Assembly (NCBI RefSeq): GCF_016863035.1
Contig: NZ_BOOC01000042.1
Span: 1-64,000, forward strand
Direction of reading: 5' to 3'
Length of the DNA stretch: 64,000 nucleotides
Source of the DNA: Microbispora corallina
GTDB lineage: Bacteria; Actinomycetota; Actinomycetes; Streptosporangiales; Streptosporangiaceae
A program made the position numbers and the translations under genes. The notes under the pieces were generated by a model, which ran no database searches, was not told the origin of the DNA, and worked only from the letters and a program-made list of their open reading frames with translations. Below, piece by piece: positions 18,842-27,822 of this stretch (the first letter of the stretch is position 1; each line of letters starts with the position of its first letter).

Positions 18842-19825
18842 TCATCGAGGGACGGGCACGGAGGCGAGGATGCCCTCGAGGATCCCGTCCGGGGTGGCCC
18901 CCTCCAGCTCGGCCTCCGGGCGCAGCTGCACCCGATGCCGCAGCGCGGGCCGGGCCAGGGCCTTCACGTCGTCAGGGGTGACGTACGCGCGGCCGGACAG
19001 CCAGCCCCACGCCCGGGCGGCGGCCAGCAGCGCCGTCGCGCCCCGAGGGGACACGCCCACCTGCAGGGACGGCGACTGGCGGGTGGCGCGGGCCAGGTCG
19101 ACGACGTAGCCGAGCACCTCGGGCCCGACGTGCACCTGCCGGACGGCCCGGCGGCCCGCCTCCAGGTCGCCCGCCGTGGCGACCGCCTTGATCTCCGACA
19201 GGTCGCGCGGGTCGAAGCCCAGGGCGTGCCGCTCCAGGACGGCGATCTCCTGCTCGCGCGGCGGCAGGGGCACCGTGAGCTTCAGCAGGAACCGGTCGAG
19301 CTGGGCCTCGGGAAGCTGGTAGGTCCCCTCGTACTCGATGGGATTCTGCGTGGCGGCCACGATGAACGGGTCGGGCAGCGGGCGCGCCGTCCCCTCGACG
19401 CTGACCTGACGCTCCTCCATCGCCTCCAGCAGCGCGGCCTGGGTTTTCGGCGGCGTCCGGTTGATCTCGTCGGCGAGCAGCAGGTTCGTGAAGACGGGCC
19501 CCTCGCGGTACTCGAACTCCGCCGTCCGCGCGTCGTACACCAGCGAGCCCGTGACGTCGCCCGGCATGAGGTCGGGGGTGAACTGGACGCGCTTGAAGTC
19601 CAGCGACAGCGTCGCCGCGAGCGTGCGGACCAGCAGCGTCTTGGCCACTCCCGGCACGCCCTCCAGCAGCACGTGCCCCCGGCACAGCAGCGCGATGACG
19701 AGGCCGGTGACGACGGCGTCCTGCCCGACCACGGCCTTGGCGACCTCGGCGCGCAGCGCGCCCAGCGCCTCCCGCGCGGCGTCGGACCCCGGCGGCGCGG
19801 GGGATGGGGATCCCGGTGTGGTCAC
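18842..19825 (-). CDS. MoxR family AAA+ ATPase
   Basis: A 327-residue AAA+ ATPase with Walker A GVPGVAKT (about 56-63), Walker B LLADEINR and a sensor region. The frame is open far upstream, but the GTG at 19825 is the real start: it overlaps the stop of the DUF4350 gene as GTGA, and the resulting length matches MoxR proteins. Its partner is the DUF58 protein immediately downstream. The pair probably acts as a chaperone/assembly machine at the membrane together with the DUF4350, DUF4129 and multi-pass proteins of the operon. Confidence 0.93.
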   Translation of the reverse strand: MTTPGSPSPAPPGSDAAREALGALRAEVAKAVVGQDAVVTGLVIALLCRGHVLLEGVPGVAKTLLVRTLAATLSLDFKRVQFTPDLMPGDVTGSLVYDARTAEFEYREGPVFTNLLLADEINRTPPKTQAALLEAMEERQVSVEGTARPLPDPFIVAATQNPIEYEGTYQLPEAQLDRFLLKLTVPLPPREQEIAVLERHALGFDPRDLSEIKAVATAGDLEAGRRAVRQVHVGPEVLGYVVDLARATRQSPSLQVGVSPRGATALLAAARAWGWLSGRAYVTPDDVKALARPALRHRVQLRPEAELEGATPDGILEGILASVPVPR

Positions 19826-21018
19826 GACTCTCGTACCTGCCTTTCGAGTGTGTCGAGGTGGCCGGCCAGGGCCACCAGCGCGGCGTCGTCCGCGGGCGGC
19901 GGGCCGTACAGCGCCGACCGCACCCGCTCCGGGTCCTCCCCGGTCCGTACGGCGACGGCGGCGGCGATCTCGTCGAACGTCGCGGTCCGCGGAAGTCCCA
20001 GGGGCGCGGTGAGACGGTCGGCCGCGGCGGCCCGCAGCGCGAGCGCGGCCCGGTCCCTGGCTCTGCGCGCCCGGTAGAGCCGGCCGCGTCCCTCCACCGT
20101 CTCGGCGGCCCGCACGACCACCGGCAGCCGCTCCGCGACGACCGGCCCGAGGCGGCGGCCCCGCCACAGCGCCACCACGCCGACCGCGGCGACCAACTGG
20201 ACCACCGCCCAGCCGACGCCGTCCGGGATGAGGTCGCCCAGCCCGCGTCCGCCGCCCGAGCCGCCGTCACCCGAGTCGTCGTCGCCCATGCCGTCCGCGT
20301 CGTCGGCGTCCGGGGGGACCAGCCAGATCAGCCGGGGCCGGGCGCCGGCGAGGTTCACGGCGAGCGCCGCGTTGCCGTCCTCGGCCAGCCTGCGGTTGGT
20401 GAGGAACGCGCCGTCCCCCACCACCGTGACCGTGCGGCCGCCGGTCGCGTAGCGGACCAGCGTGGGCCGTCCGTCGTCCGGGTAGCAGCCGGTCGACCCG
20501 GGCGGCCCGGTGAACGCCGTGCCGCCCATGTGGGCGCTGCCCGCGCGGACGGCCTCCCTCAGCGCGCACCCGGGCTCGCGTGAGCGGGGGCGGGCCGGCT
20601 CCCTCCTCGCGGTGACGCCGCTCGCGAGGACGTCGAGGTAGGGCACCTGCCCGACGACCAGCCGGTCGCCCGGCGCCGCTCCGATGCGGGACGCCTCGTC
20701 CCTGGTCAGCGCGCTCGCCTCGGTGACGAGGAGAAGGGTGTCCGGCCCCGCCTGCGCCAGCGCGCCGGCCACGCCGTCGGCCCGGCTCACCGACACGCCG
20801 TGGGCCGTCAGCAGCGCCGACAGCGCGCCGCTCCCCGACAAGGAGGTGTCGCCGGGGTCGAGGTACCTGCCGCTTTCCTCGGAGGGCGCCAGCAGCGCGG
20901 GGACCAGGGCGGCGACGAGGACGAGCACCGCGACCAGCAGCACGGCCCGCCCGCGGCGCCACAGGGCGCCCGCGGTCGGCGAGACCGGCGCCGGGCTCCC
21001 GGCCACGGTCACGGTCAT
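19822..21018 (-). CDS. DUF4350 domain-containing membrane protein
   Basis: A 398-residue protein with one N-terminal transmembrane helix (about 26-46), an extracytoplasmic DUF4350 domain resembling a glutamine-amidotransferase/ThuA-like fold, a Gly/Asp-rich linker (around 255-272), a second transmembrane helix (about 280-300) and a basic cytoplasmic tail. It overlaps its neighbours on both sides by 4 bases (ATGA at 21015 and GTGA at 19822). No catalytic residues are apparent. It is a standard member of MoxR-DUF58-DUF4129 gene sets. Confidence 0.88.
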   Translation of the reverse strand: MTVTVAGSPAPVSPTAGALWRRGRAVLLVAVLVLVAALVPALLAPSEESGRYLDPGDTSLSGSGALSALLTAHGVSVSRADGVAGALAQAGPDTLLLVTEASALTRDEASRIGAAPGDRLVVGQVPYLDVLASGVTARREPARPRSREPGCALREAVRAGSAHMGGTAFTGPPGSTGCYPDDGRPTLVRYATGGRTVTVVGDGAFLTNRRLAEDGNAALAVNLAGARPRLIWLVPPDADDADGMGDDDSGDGGSGGGRGLGDLIPDGVGWAVVQLVAAVGVVALWRGRRLGPVVAERLPVVVRAAETVEGRGRLYRARRARDRAALALRAAAADRLTAPLGLPRTATFDEIAAAVAVRTGEDPERVRSALYGPPPADDAALVALAGHLDTLERQVRES

Positions 21019-21656
21019 GTGCCGGCGTCCAGCGAGACCCGCGCCGCCCGCAGGCGCTCGTCGAGGCCGGCCATCGTCTCGTACGCCTCCCGGGTGCCGG
21101 GGACCTCGCCGTACGTGACGTCGTCGAACACCCGCGCGGCGGCGCGCAGGTCGGCCGCGTGGGCCGGCAGGGCCCGTCCCGCGACGTCGGCGAGCTCCAT
21201 GGCCGTGCGGCCGGGCAGCGGGGTCACGATGGCGCGCTCCTCCAGGTCGCGGGCGACGGCCCGCAGCCGCTCCCGGATCGCGCTGCTCCAGTCTCCCTCG
21301 GCCGCGAGCCGCCCGGCGGCGGCGCGGTGCTCGGCGGCGGTCAGCTCGCCCCGCTCGAACACGCCGCCCGCGCCCGCCCCGCGGTCACGCGACATGCGGC
21401 GCAGCGCCCACAGCAGCAGGGCGGCGAGGGCCACGAGGACCACGACGATGAGGACGAGCGACAGCACGCCGCCGGCCGTGCCGCCGCCGGCGTCCAGCAG
21501 GTCGCCCAGGAACTGCGTGAACGTCCGCCACATCCGGTCGAGGACCGACTCGTGCTGGTAGACCGGCTTCAGCAGCTCGCGGGCCGCCTCGCGCCGGGCC
21601 TCCTCCCGCCCGGCGTCGGGCCCGGCGAGCAGGAGCGCGGCCGCCGCCAGGGTCAT
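21015..21656 (-). CDS. DUF4129 domain-containing membrane protein
   Basis: A 213-residue protein with a signal-like N-terminus, one transmembrane helix (about 65-90) and a C-terminal DUF4129 domain (about 115-195). The minus-strand frame is open for 801 codons through the upstream gene, but the real start is the ATG at 21656, which overlaps the stop of the upstream membrane protein as ATGA. DUF4129 domains are found in transglutaminase-like and MoxR-linked membrane proteins. The function is not known. Confidence 0.87.
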   Translation of the reverse strand: MTLAAAALLLAGPDAGREEARREAARELLKPVYQHESVLDRMWRTFTQFLGDLLDAGGGTAGGVLSLVLIVVVLVALAALLLWALRRMSRDRGAGAGGVFERGELTAAEHRAAAGRLAAEGDWSSAIRERLRAVARDLEERAIVTPLPGRTAMELADVAGRALPAHAADLRAAARVFDDVTYGEVPGTREAYETMAGLDERLRAARVSLDAGT

Positions 21657-23017
21657 GGCCGGGGCCCGTAGTAGGGGCCGGGGGCGGCGGGGTCCGTGCC
21701 CGCGGCGTACGAGGGGTGCCAGAGGTCGTCGACGCTCGCGTGCACCCAGCCCTGGGTGGCGTTGCGGGCGGCCGCCGTCTGCAGCACGAGGTCGAACGCC
21801 TCGGCCCGCATCCGCCGGTCGGCGTACAGCAGGCCGTTCACCCCGGCCTGGAACGGATAGGTGATCATGGCGCTCACCACGTTGCCGAGCGTCAGCGCGA
21901 GCGCCGCGAGCAGGGAGGCGGCGGGCGAGTGCCCCAGCAGCCCGAGCAACGAGCCGCCGATCGAGAACGGCACCGACAGCACGCCGCTGATGAGCGCCGC
22001 GAGCAGCTGCGTCAGCAGCAGGATGCCCAGCACGCGCCACGTGTCGCCCTTCACCAGCCGCCACGAGCGGCGCATCGCGTCGGTCACGCCGCGGCGCTCC
22101 AGCACCACGGCGGGCGCCGACAGGGCGAACCTCGACTGGAAGAACAGCACGTACGGGATGTAGAGCAGCAGGAACACAAGGGCGAGCACGACCGCGAGAC
22201 CGACCCCGCCCGAGGCGTCGAACGCCCCCGCCACCGTGAGCGTCACGAACAGCAGGACGGCCACGATCAGCGGCGCCAGCATGAGGAGCCCCTGGACGAG
22301 CACGAGCCCGAGCAGGGCCGGGACCCGCGAGCGCACGAGCGCCCAGGCCTCGCCGACCGTGATGCGGCCGCCGAAGACGGCGCGCCCGAGCACCCGCGTG
22401 AGGATGCCGGTGAGGACGGTGGTCGCGACGAACGTCATGACGAGCGTGGCCAGCGTGCCGACGAGCTGCGGCCCGATCCCGTCGAGCGGCGTCGCGTCGC
22501 CGGACGACAGGGCCGCCGGGTCGTTCATCACCTCGCCGAGCGACCCCAGCCTGACCGCCTGCCCGATGGCCAGCGGGACCGAGGTGATCGCGGCCACGAT
22601 GGCGGACAGGCCGAGCGTGGCCCGCGGGTTCGAGCGGATCAGCTTGATGGTGCCGTCGAGGATGTCGCCCAGCGCCAGCGGCCGCAGCGGGATGATGCCG
22701 GGGCGCGGCGCCTGCGGCACCTGGCCGTACGGCCCGTATCCCTGGTATCCCTGGTATCCCGGTTGGGCCCCGGGCCCGCCCGGGTACCCCTGCCGGCCCT
22801 GCTGGCCATCGGGGGCGCCGGGCTGCTGACCGCTGTACGGGTGGCCCTGCCAGGAGCCGGGCGGGGGCGGCGGCGGGGGAGGAGCGGCCTGGCCGTCGTC
22901 CGGCCGGCCCTGGTCGCCGGGGGAGGCCCAGGACCCGGGAGCCGCGCCGTACGGCGGCGGCTGCGCGGCGGCCCAGCCCGGGGGCACGTCGGGGGTGGAT
23001 CCGGGACCGTCTGTCAT
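21653..23017 (-). CDS. Multi-pass membrane protein with proline-rich N-terminus (GPDPase membrane-domain-like)
   Basis: A 454-residue protein. Residues 1-110 are Pro/Gly/Gln/Tyr-rich and disordered (a run of eight prolines near residue 48). Residues 120-410 hold about six to eight membrane helices with the LGDILDGTIKLIRSNPRATL entry segment typical of actinobacterial proteins annotated as glycerophosphoryl diester phosphodiesterase membrane domain. The catalytic phosphodiesterase domain is absent. It is the first gene of a tightly coupled operon (ATGA overlap with DUF4129), with a 426-base intergenic region upstream. Confidence 0.82.
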   Translation of the reverse strand: MTDGPGSTPDVPPGWAAAQPPPYGAAPGSWASPGDQGRPDDGQAAPPPPPPPPGSWQGHPYSGQQPGAPDGQQGRQGYPGGPGAQPGYQGYQGYGPYGQVPQAPRPGIIPLRPLALGDILDGTIKLIRSNPRATLGLSAIVAAITSVPLAIGQAVRLGSLGEVMNDPAALSSGDATPLDGIGPQLVGTLATLVMTFVATTVLTGILTRVLGRAVFGGRITVGEAWALVRSRVPALLGLVLVQGLLMLAPLIVAVLLFVTLTVAGAFDASGGVGLAVVLALVFLLLYIPYVLFFQSRFALSAPAVVLERRGVTDAMRRSWRLVKGDTWRVLGILLLTQLLAALISGVLSVPFSIGGSLLGLLGHSPAASLLAALALTLGNVVSAMITYPFQAGVNGLLYADRRMRAEAFDLVLQTAAARNATQGWVHASVDDLWHPSYAAGTDPAAPGPYYGPRP

Positions 23018-23443
23018 GTCCCAATCCTGGCATGATGTACGGCGCGCTGGAGCGGTGTGCGGGCGAGGGCGGGCCGTAATCCGGCGGACACGCGTGGGCG
23101 GGCGCGCGGCACGGCCGGGGACAGCGCCGGGGACAGGGTCGCGGGCAGCTCCCGGGACGGCGCCGGGGACACGGTCGCGGGCAGCTCCCGGGACGGCGCC
23201 GGGGACACGGCCGGGGGATGGCCGAAACGGTGGCCGCGAGCGCAGACTGGGAGCGTGGCCGCACCAAGGGATTCCCCCCGATGTGACCGCATCTGGTCAG
23301 ATAATCGCGCGCTCCAGCGTGTGCGCCTAAACTCCATGCACTGTCCCGGTCGTGTAACGCCCAAGGGGCGGCCGCCGGTAGCCTTCGGGGGAACCTGTGA
23401 CAAACGCCCAAAACTCCCAAACGCGTAGAACGAATGAGGGGCC
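23018..23443. other. Intergenic region between divergent operons, upstream of mtrA
   Basis: A 426-base stretch carrying the promoters of the membrane-protein operon (leftward) and of mtrA (rightward). It contains a tandem repeat (separate entry). The last 120 bases before mtrA are AT-richer and are the likely regulatory part. No credible gene: the reading frames through it are low-complexity translations of the repeat. Confidence 0.55.
23124..23212. repeat. 36-bp tandem repeat, about 2.5 copies
   Basis: A 36-base unit starting GCGCCGGGGACA and ending CTCCCGGGACG is present at 23124-23159 and 23160-23195, with a partial third copy from 23196. The two full copies differ at one base. Shorter related pieces (GGCCGGGGACAG) lie just before. 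Each unit contains an internal palindrome around CCCGGG. The array lies about 230 bases upstream of mtrA. Confidence 0.8.
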
Positions 23444-24121
23444 ATGAAAGGACGCGTGCTGGTCGTCGACGACGACGCCGCTCTCGCCGAGATGCTCGGC
23501 ATCGTCTTGCGCGGGGAGGGGTTCGAGCCGTCGTTCGTCTCGGACGGCGACAAGGCGCTCGACGCCTTCCGGGACACGCGTCCTGACCTCGTTCTGCTCG
23601 ACCTGATGCTGCCCGGCGCCGACGGGATCGACGTGTGCCGCCGCATCCGGGCCGAGTCCGGCGTCCCCATCGTCATGCTGACGGCCAAGAGCGACACGAT
23701 CGACGTGGTGCTCGGGCTGGAGTCCGGCGCCGACGACTACATCGTCAAGCCGTTCAAGCCGAAGGAGCTCGTGGCCCGGGTGCGCGCCCGGCTGCGCCGC
23801 ACCGACGAGCCGACCCCCGAGATCCTGCAGATCGGCGACATCACGATCGACGTCGCCGGCCACTCGGTCAAGCGTGCCGAGGAGACCATCAACCTGACGC
23901 CGCTGGAGTTCGACCTGCTGGTCGCGCTCGCCCGCAAGCCCCGCCAGGTCTTCACCCGCGAGGTGCTGCTGGAGCAGGTCTGGGGCTACCGGCACGCCGC
24001 CGACACCCGTCTGGTCAACGTGCACGTCCAGCGCCTGCGGGCCAAGATCGAGAAGGACCCCGAGCACCCCGAGATCGTCGTGACCGTGCGGGGCGTCGGC
24101 TACAAGGCCGGACCCGCGTAA
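23444..24121 (+). CDS. mtrA: Response regulator MtrA
   Basis: A 225-residue OmpR-type response regulator. The receiver domain (1-115) has the acidic pocket at D9-D10, phospho-acceptor D53 in LLDLMLPG, and a conserved Lys in VKPFKP. The C-terminal winged helix (about 130-222) ends with the usual VRGVGYK motif. It is followed 10 bases later by the MtrB kinase and then LpqB, the conserved actinobacterial block. MtrA controls cell-wall, cell-division and development genes in mycobacteria and streptomycetes. GAGGGG precedes the ATG. Confidence 0.97.
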   Translation: MKGRVLVVDDDAALAEMLGIVLRGEGFEPSFVSDGDKALDAFRDTRPDLVLLDLMLPGADGIDVCRRIRAESGVPIVMLTAKSDTIDVVLGLESGADDYIVKPFKPKELVARVRARLRRTDEPTPEILQIGDITIDVAGHSVKRAEETINLTPLEFDLLVALARKPRQVFTREVLLEQVWGYRHAADTRLVNVHVQRLRAKIEKDPEHPEIVVTVRGVGYKAGPA

Positions 24122-24131
24122 GCCGCGCGCC

Positions 24132-25883
24132 ATGCCGGCCCCCGCAAGGAAGCCCCGCCGCCGGACCCCGGGCCAGATCGCCCGAGGGGTCCGCAGGCGC
24201 GCGCGCCGCCTCGCGGGGAGGGCGCGCCGGGTCTGGCGGCGCTCGCTCCAGCTCAGGGTCGTCACCAGCACGCTCGTGCTGTCGGTGGCCGTCGTGGTCG
24301 TCCTCGGCGTCTTCCTGATGCAGTCGATCATCACGTCGGTGCTGCACGCCAGCGAGCTGTCCGCGGTCGAGGAGTCGCGGGCCAACATCGCCACCGCGAG
24401 CGGGCTGCTCACCCCGCCGCCGACCGACGTGACCGACGCGCCGCAGGACGCCGCGTCCGCGCTGCAGAACGGCAACCTCGTCGACGCGGCCGCCAAGGCG
24501 CTGGCCGACCGGTCCGGCGGCCGGTACGACGTGGTCGTCTTCAACGACAGCACGATCGGCGAGGGGCGCGCCTCCGGCAACGTCGACCCCGCCAGCATCC
24601 CCGCGAACCTCCGGGCCAAGGTCCAGGGCACCGTCGAGGAGGGGACGCTCTGGCAGCAGTTCGTGACGCTCAGATATCTCGGGAACAGGCCGCCGGAGAA
24701 GGGCATCGTCGTCGGCGCCCGGATCAACGGGACGTACGAGATCTACCACCTCTTCCCGCTCGGCGAGGAGGAGAACACCCTCGACGCCGTCCAGCGGATG
24801 CTGATCGGCGCGGGCGCGGCGCTCGTGCTGCTGCTCGCCGGCATCGCCTCCCTGGTCACCCGCCAGGTCGTCACGCCCGTACGGCTGGCCAGGCAGGCGG
24901 CCGAGCGTCTCGCCGCGGGACGCCTGGAGGAACGGCTCAAGGTGCGCGGCGAGGACGACCTCGCCCGGCTCGCCACCTCGTTCAACGAGATGGCCTCGAC
25001 GCTGGCCGTCAAGATCCACCAGTTGGAGGAGCTGTCCCAGGTGCAGCGGCAGTTCGTGTCCGACGTCTCCCACGAGTTGCGCACGCCGCTCACGACCGTC
25101 CGGATGGCCGCCGACCTGCTGTACGAGGGCCGCGAGGGCTTCGACCCGATGGCCGCCCGGTCCGCCGAGCTCATGCAGGCCCAGCTCGAACGGTTCGAGT
25201 CGATGCTCGCCGACCTGCTGGAGATCAGCCGGTACGACGCGGGCGCCGCCACCCTCGACATCGAGTCGGTCGACATGCGCGACGTCGTCCTGCGGGCCGT
25301 GGGCGACTCCGAGGCGCTGGCCGAGCGGCAGGCGACCCGTTTCGAGCTGCGCCTGCCCAGTGAGCCGTGCGTGGCCGAGGTGGACAGCCGTAGGGTCGAG
25401 CGCATCCTGCGCAACCTGCTGTTCAACGCCATCGAGCACGGCGAGGGCAGGGACGTCGTCGTCACGCTCGGAGCCGACCGCGACGCCGTCGCCGTGGCCG
25501 TGCGGGACCACGGGGTGGGGCTGAAGCCGGGCGAGGAGACGATGGTCTTCGACCGCTTCTGGCGGGCCGACCCGTCCCGCGCCCGGACGATCGGCGGCAC
25601 CGGTCTCGGCCTCGCCATCTCCCGCGAGGACGCGATGCTCCACGGCGGATGGCTGCAGGCCTGGGGCTCGCCGGGGGAGGGCAGCCAGTTCCGGCTGTCG
25701 CTGCCCCGCCTCGCGGGCGCGCCGCTGAAGGGCTCGCCGCTGCCGCTCGTGCCGCCGGAGGTCGAGATGCGGCGCACCTGGCGCAGCCACGTCACCCCGG
25801 TCCTGTCCCCGGCCGTCGCCGTCGCCGAGGCCGGGATGCGGGTCAGGGAGAACGCCGACGCGGGCGGTTTCGATGGCGACTGA
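24132..25883 (+). CDS. mtrB: Sensor histidine kinase MtrB
   Basis: A 583-residue membrane kinase. It has a long arginine-rich cytoplasmic N-terminus, transmembrane helix 1 (about 43-63), an extracytoplasmic sensor domain of about 155 residues, transmembrane helix 2 (about 223-243), a HAMP domain, a HisKA domain with the phosphorylated histidine H314 in SDVSHELRTPL, and a HATPase domain with the N box NLLFNAIEHG and G boxes DHGVGL and GGTGLGLA. It phosphorylates MtrA. The 3-prime end overlaps the lpqB start by 11 bases, so the two are translationally linked. Confidence 0.97.
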   Translation: MPAPARKPRRRTPGQIARGVRRRARRLAGRARRVWRRSLQLRVVTSTLVLSVAVVVVLGVFLMQSIITSVLHASELSAVEESRANIATASGLLTPPPTDVTDAPQDAASALQNGNLVDAAAKALADRSGGRYDVVVFNDSTIGEGRASGNVDPASIPANLRAKVQGTVEEGTLWQQFVTLRYLGNRPPEKGIVVGARINGTYEIYHLFPLGEEENTLDAVQRMLIGAGAALVLLLAGIASLVTRQVVTPVRLARQAAERLAAGRLEERLKVRGEDDLARLATSFNEMASTLAVKIHQLEELSQVQRQFVSDVSHELRTPLTTVRMAADLLYEGREGFDPMAARSAELMQAQLERFESMLADLLEISRYDAGAATLDIESVDMRDVVLRAVGDSEALAERQATRFELRLPSEPCVAEVDSRRVERILRNLLFNAIEHGEGRDVVVTLGADRDAVAVAVRDHGVGLKPGEETMVFDRFWRADPSRARTIGGTGLGLAISREDAMLHGGWLQAWGSPGEGSQFRLSLPRLAGAPLKGSPLPLVPPEVEMRRTWRSHVTPVLSPAVAVAEAGMRVRENADAGGFDGD

Positions 25884-27705
25884 GCCGCGCTCTCCGAGGC
25901 GGACCGGCACGGTGCACGGCCGTCGCGCCGCGTATCGCCTGCCGCGGCCCCGGCTCGCCGTCGCCGGCGTGGCCGTCGTGCTGCTGTCCGGCGGCGCCGG
26001 GTGCGCCGTCGTCCCCACGAGCAGCAGTCCGCGCGCCGCCGAGGAGAACAGCGGCAGGGACACGCTCATCCAGCCGTACGTCCGCATGATCGCCACACCG
26101 CCCCGGGCGAACGCGCTCCCCGAGGAGATCGTCAAGGGCTTCCAGGCGGCGATGGCGAGCTTCGACGACTCCCGCCTCCGGATCGCGCGGACGTACCTGA
26201 CGCCGTCGACCGCGAGCAGGTGGAACCCGCTCAAGGAGACCGAGGTCTACGAGGGCAAGCTGGAGCCCGACCGGTCCGCCTACCCGAAGAACGCGACGAG
26301 CGTGACGATCCCGCTGAAGGGCCGGCTGGTCGCCACGATCGACCCCCAGGGGCGGTACCACGCGGTGTCGGGCCCCCTCGACCAGGCGTTCACGCTGGTC
26401 AAGGTCCAGGGGCAGTGGCGCATCGACGCGCCGCCAGACGTCCGCTTCCTGTCCAGCGACGACGTGAAGCGGGCCTACCGTCCCGTGGACCTGTGCTACC
26501 CGTCCGCGACCCCGTCGCCGGGGCTCGTCGTCGACCGGGTGTGGGTGCCGATCGAGCCGAGCCGCGGCGTGCCCGAGACCCGCGTCCGCCGCCTCCTGGA
26601 CGGTCCCACGGACGCGGTCAGGGACGCGGTGACGACCGCCTTCCCGTCCGGCACCGACCTCAACCAGATCACCGTCGAGGGCGACACGGTCGTGGTCGAC
26701 TTCACCGCGGCCATCGAGTCGGTCCAAAGCGACCGGATCGAGACGATGAAGGCCCAGCTCGCCTGGACCCTCGGTGAGCTGGCCGCCGGCCGGAACATCG
26801 AGATCCGGGTGAACGGCGAGCCGTTCCGGGACACGGGGCTCAGGTTCCGGCCGGGCGACTACGCCAGGTTCGACCCGAACGTCCTGACCAGCTCCGCCCA
26901 GATCTACTACATGCGGGACGGCAAGCTCCAGCAGGCGCAGGAGAAGGAGAAGAGCGGCGGCCTGCCCGTCGCCGGCGCGGCCGGCGAGCAGGACGTGAAG
27001 TTCACCGACCCCGCGGTGTCGAGCGACTACACGCCCAGGGTCGCCGCCATCGTGAACGGCGACGGCGTGTACGTCACCGCCATGTCCAAGGGCAGCCCCT
27101 GGCGGCGCGTCATCACCGGCAAGAAGCTGACCGCCCCCTCCTGGGACCGGTACGGCCAGGTGTGGACGGCCGAGCCGTACGGGCTGCAGCAGACGCGGGT
27201 CTGGCAGTCCGACGGCGGGCCGGCGCGCAAGGTGCTGATCCCGGAGGAGCTCGCGACCTCGCACGTCTCAGCGTTGCGCGTCTCCCGTGACGGCGCCCGG
27301 GTCGCCGTCATCACGGACGAGGGGCTCGGGACCACGGTCAAGGTCGGCACGATCGTCCGCATCGGCGGCCAGGCCAAGATCGACGACATGCAGACGCTCG
27401 TCGACGCCCGCGACGAGCAGAAGATCGTCAACATCGCCTGGCAGGACGCGGCCGACCTGCTCGTGCTGTCGGAGGGCAAGAGCGGCCAGGAGCTCACGAC
27501 CTGGTCGGTCATGGAGGGCAAGATCGACCCCGACGCGCCCAGCAAGCCCGACACGAACGCGAAGATCGACTCGCTCTCCGCCGCCCCCGGCCACGTGCTG
27601 GCCGGGGAGGAGGACGGCACGGTGCTGAACTACAGCATCGACAAGAAGGACTGGACCCCGGTCGCCAAGGACGGCGCCCGCACTCCGGTCTACCCCCTCG
27701 GCTGA
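25873..27705 (+). CDS. lpqB: Lipoprotein LpqB with GerMN domain
   Basis: A 610-residue lipoprotein. The signal ends at a lipobox with Cys44 (LLSGGAGC). An N-terminal domain is followed by a GerMN/sporulation-type domain (roughly 215-330) and a C-terminal beta-propeller-like domain. In mycobacteria LpqB binds the sensor part of MtrB and modulates the phosphorelay; the gene order mtrA-mtrB-lpqB is preserved here. The ATG lies inside the end of mtrB. Confidence 0.95.
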   Translation: MATEPRSPRRTGTVHGRRAAYRLPRPRLAVAGVAVVLLSGGAGCAVVPTSSSPRAAEENSGRDTLIQPYVRMIATPPRANALPEEIVKGFQAAMASFDDSRLRIARTYLTPSTASRWNPLKETEVYEGKLEPDRSAYPKNATSVTIPLKGRLVATIDPQGRYHAVSGPLDQAFTLVKVQGQWRIDAPPDVRFLSSDDVKRAYRPVDLCYPSATPSPGLVVDRVWVPIEPSRGVPETRVRRLLDGPTDAVRDAVTTAFPSGTDLNQITVEGDTVVVDFTAAIESVQSDRIETMKAQLAWTLGELAAGRNIEIRVNGEPFRDTGLRFRPGDYARFDPNVLTSSAQIYYMRDGKLQQAQEKEKSGGLPVAGAAGEQDVKFTDPAVSSDYTPRVAAIVNGDGVYVTAMSKGSPWRRVITGKKLTAPSWDRYGQVWTAEPYGLQQTRVWQSDGGPARKVLIPEELATSHVSALRVSRDGARVAVITDEGLGTTVKVGTIVRIGGQAKIDDMQTLVDARDEQKIVNIAWQDAADLLVLSEGKSGQELTTWSVMEGKIDPDAPSKPDTNAKIDSLSAAPGHVLAGEEDGTVLNYSIDKKDWTPVAKDGARTPVYPLG

Positions 27706-27822
27706 CCGCCGCCCCGCGAAGTTCTCCGCGCTGCGAGGGCGCCCGCGAGCGCCGCCCCGAAGCCGGCGGCCGCCGGTCCGCGGAGGCGCGGAAATGTCGG
27801 CGGCGGCTGGCAGGGTGGGGTC

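Noticed and set aside
18842-20167. MoxR read as a 441-residue protein
   Set aside because: The extra N-terminal part lies inside the DUF4350 gene; GTG 19825 with a GTGA overlap gives the family length.
21657-23420. N-terminal 588-codon extension of the DUF4129 frame
   Set aside because: It covers the multi-pass membrane gene and the tandem repeat region in a wrong frame; the ATGA overlap marks the true start at 21656.
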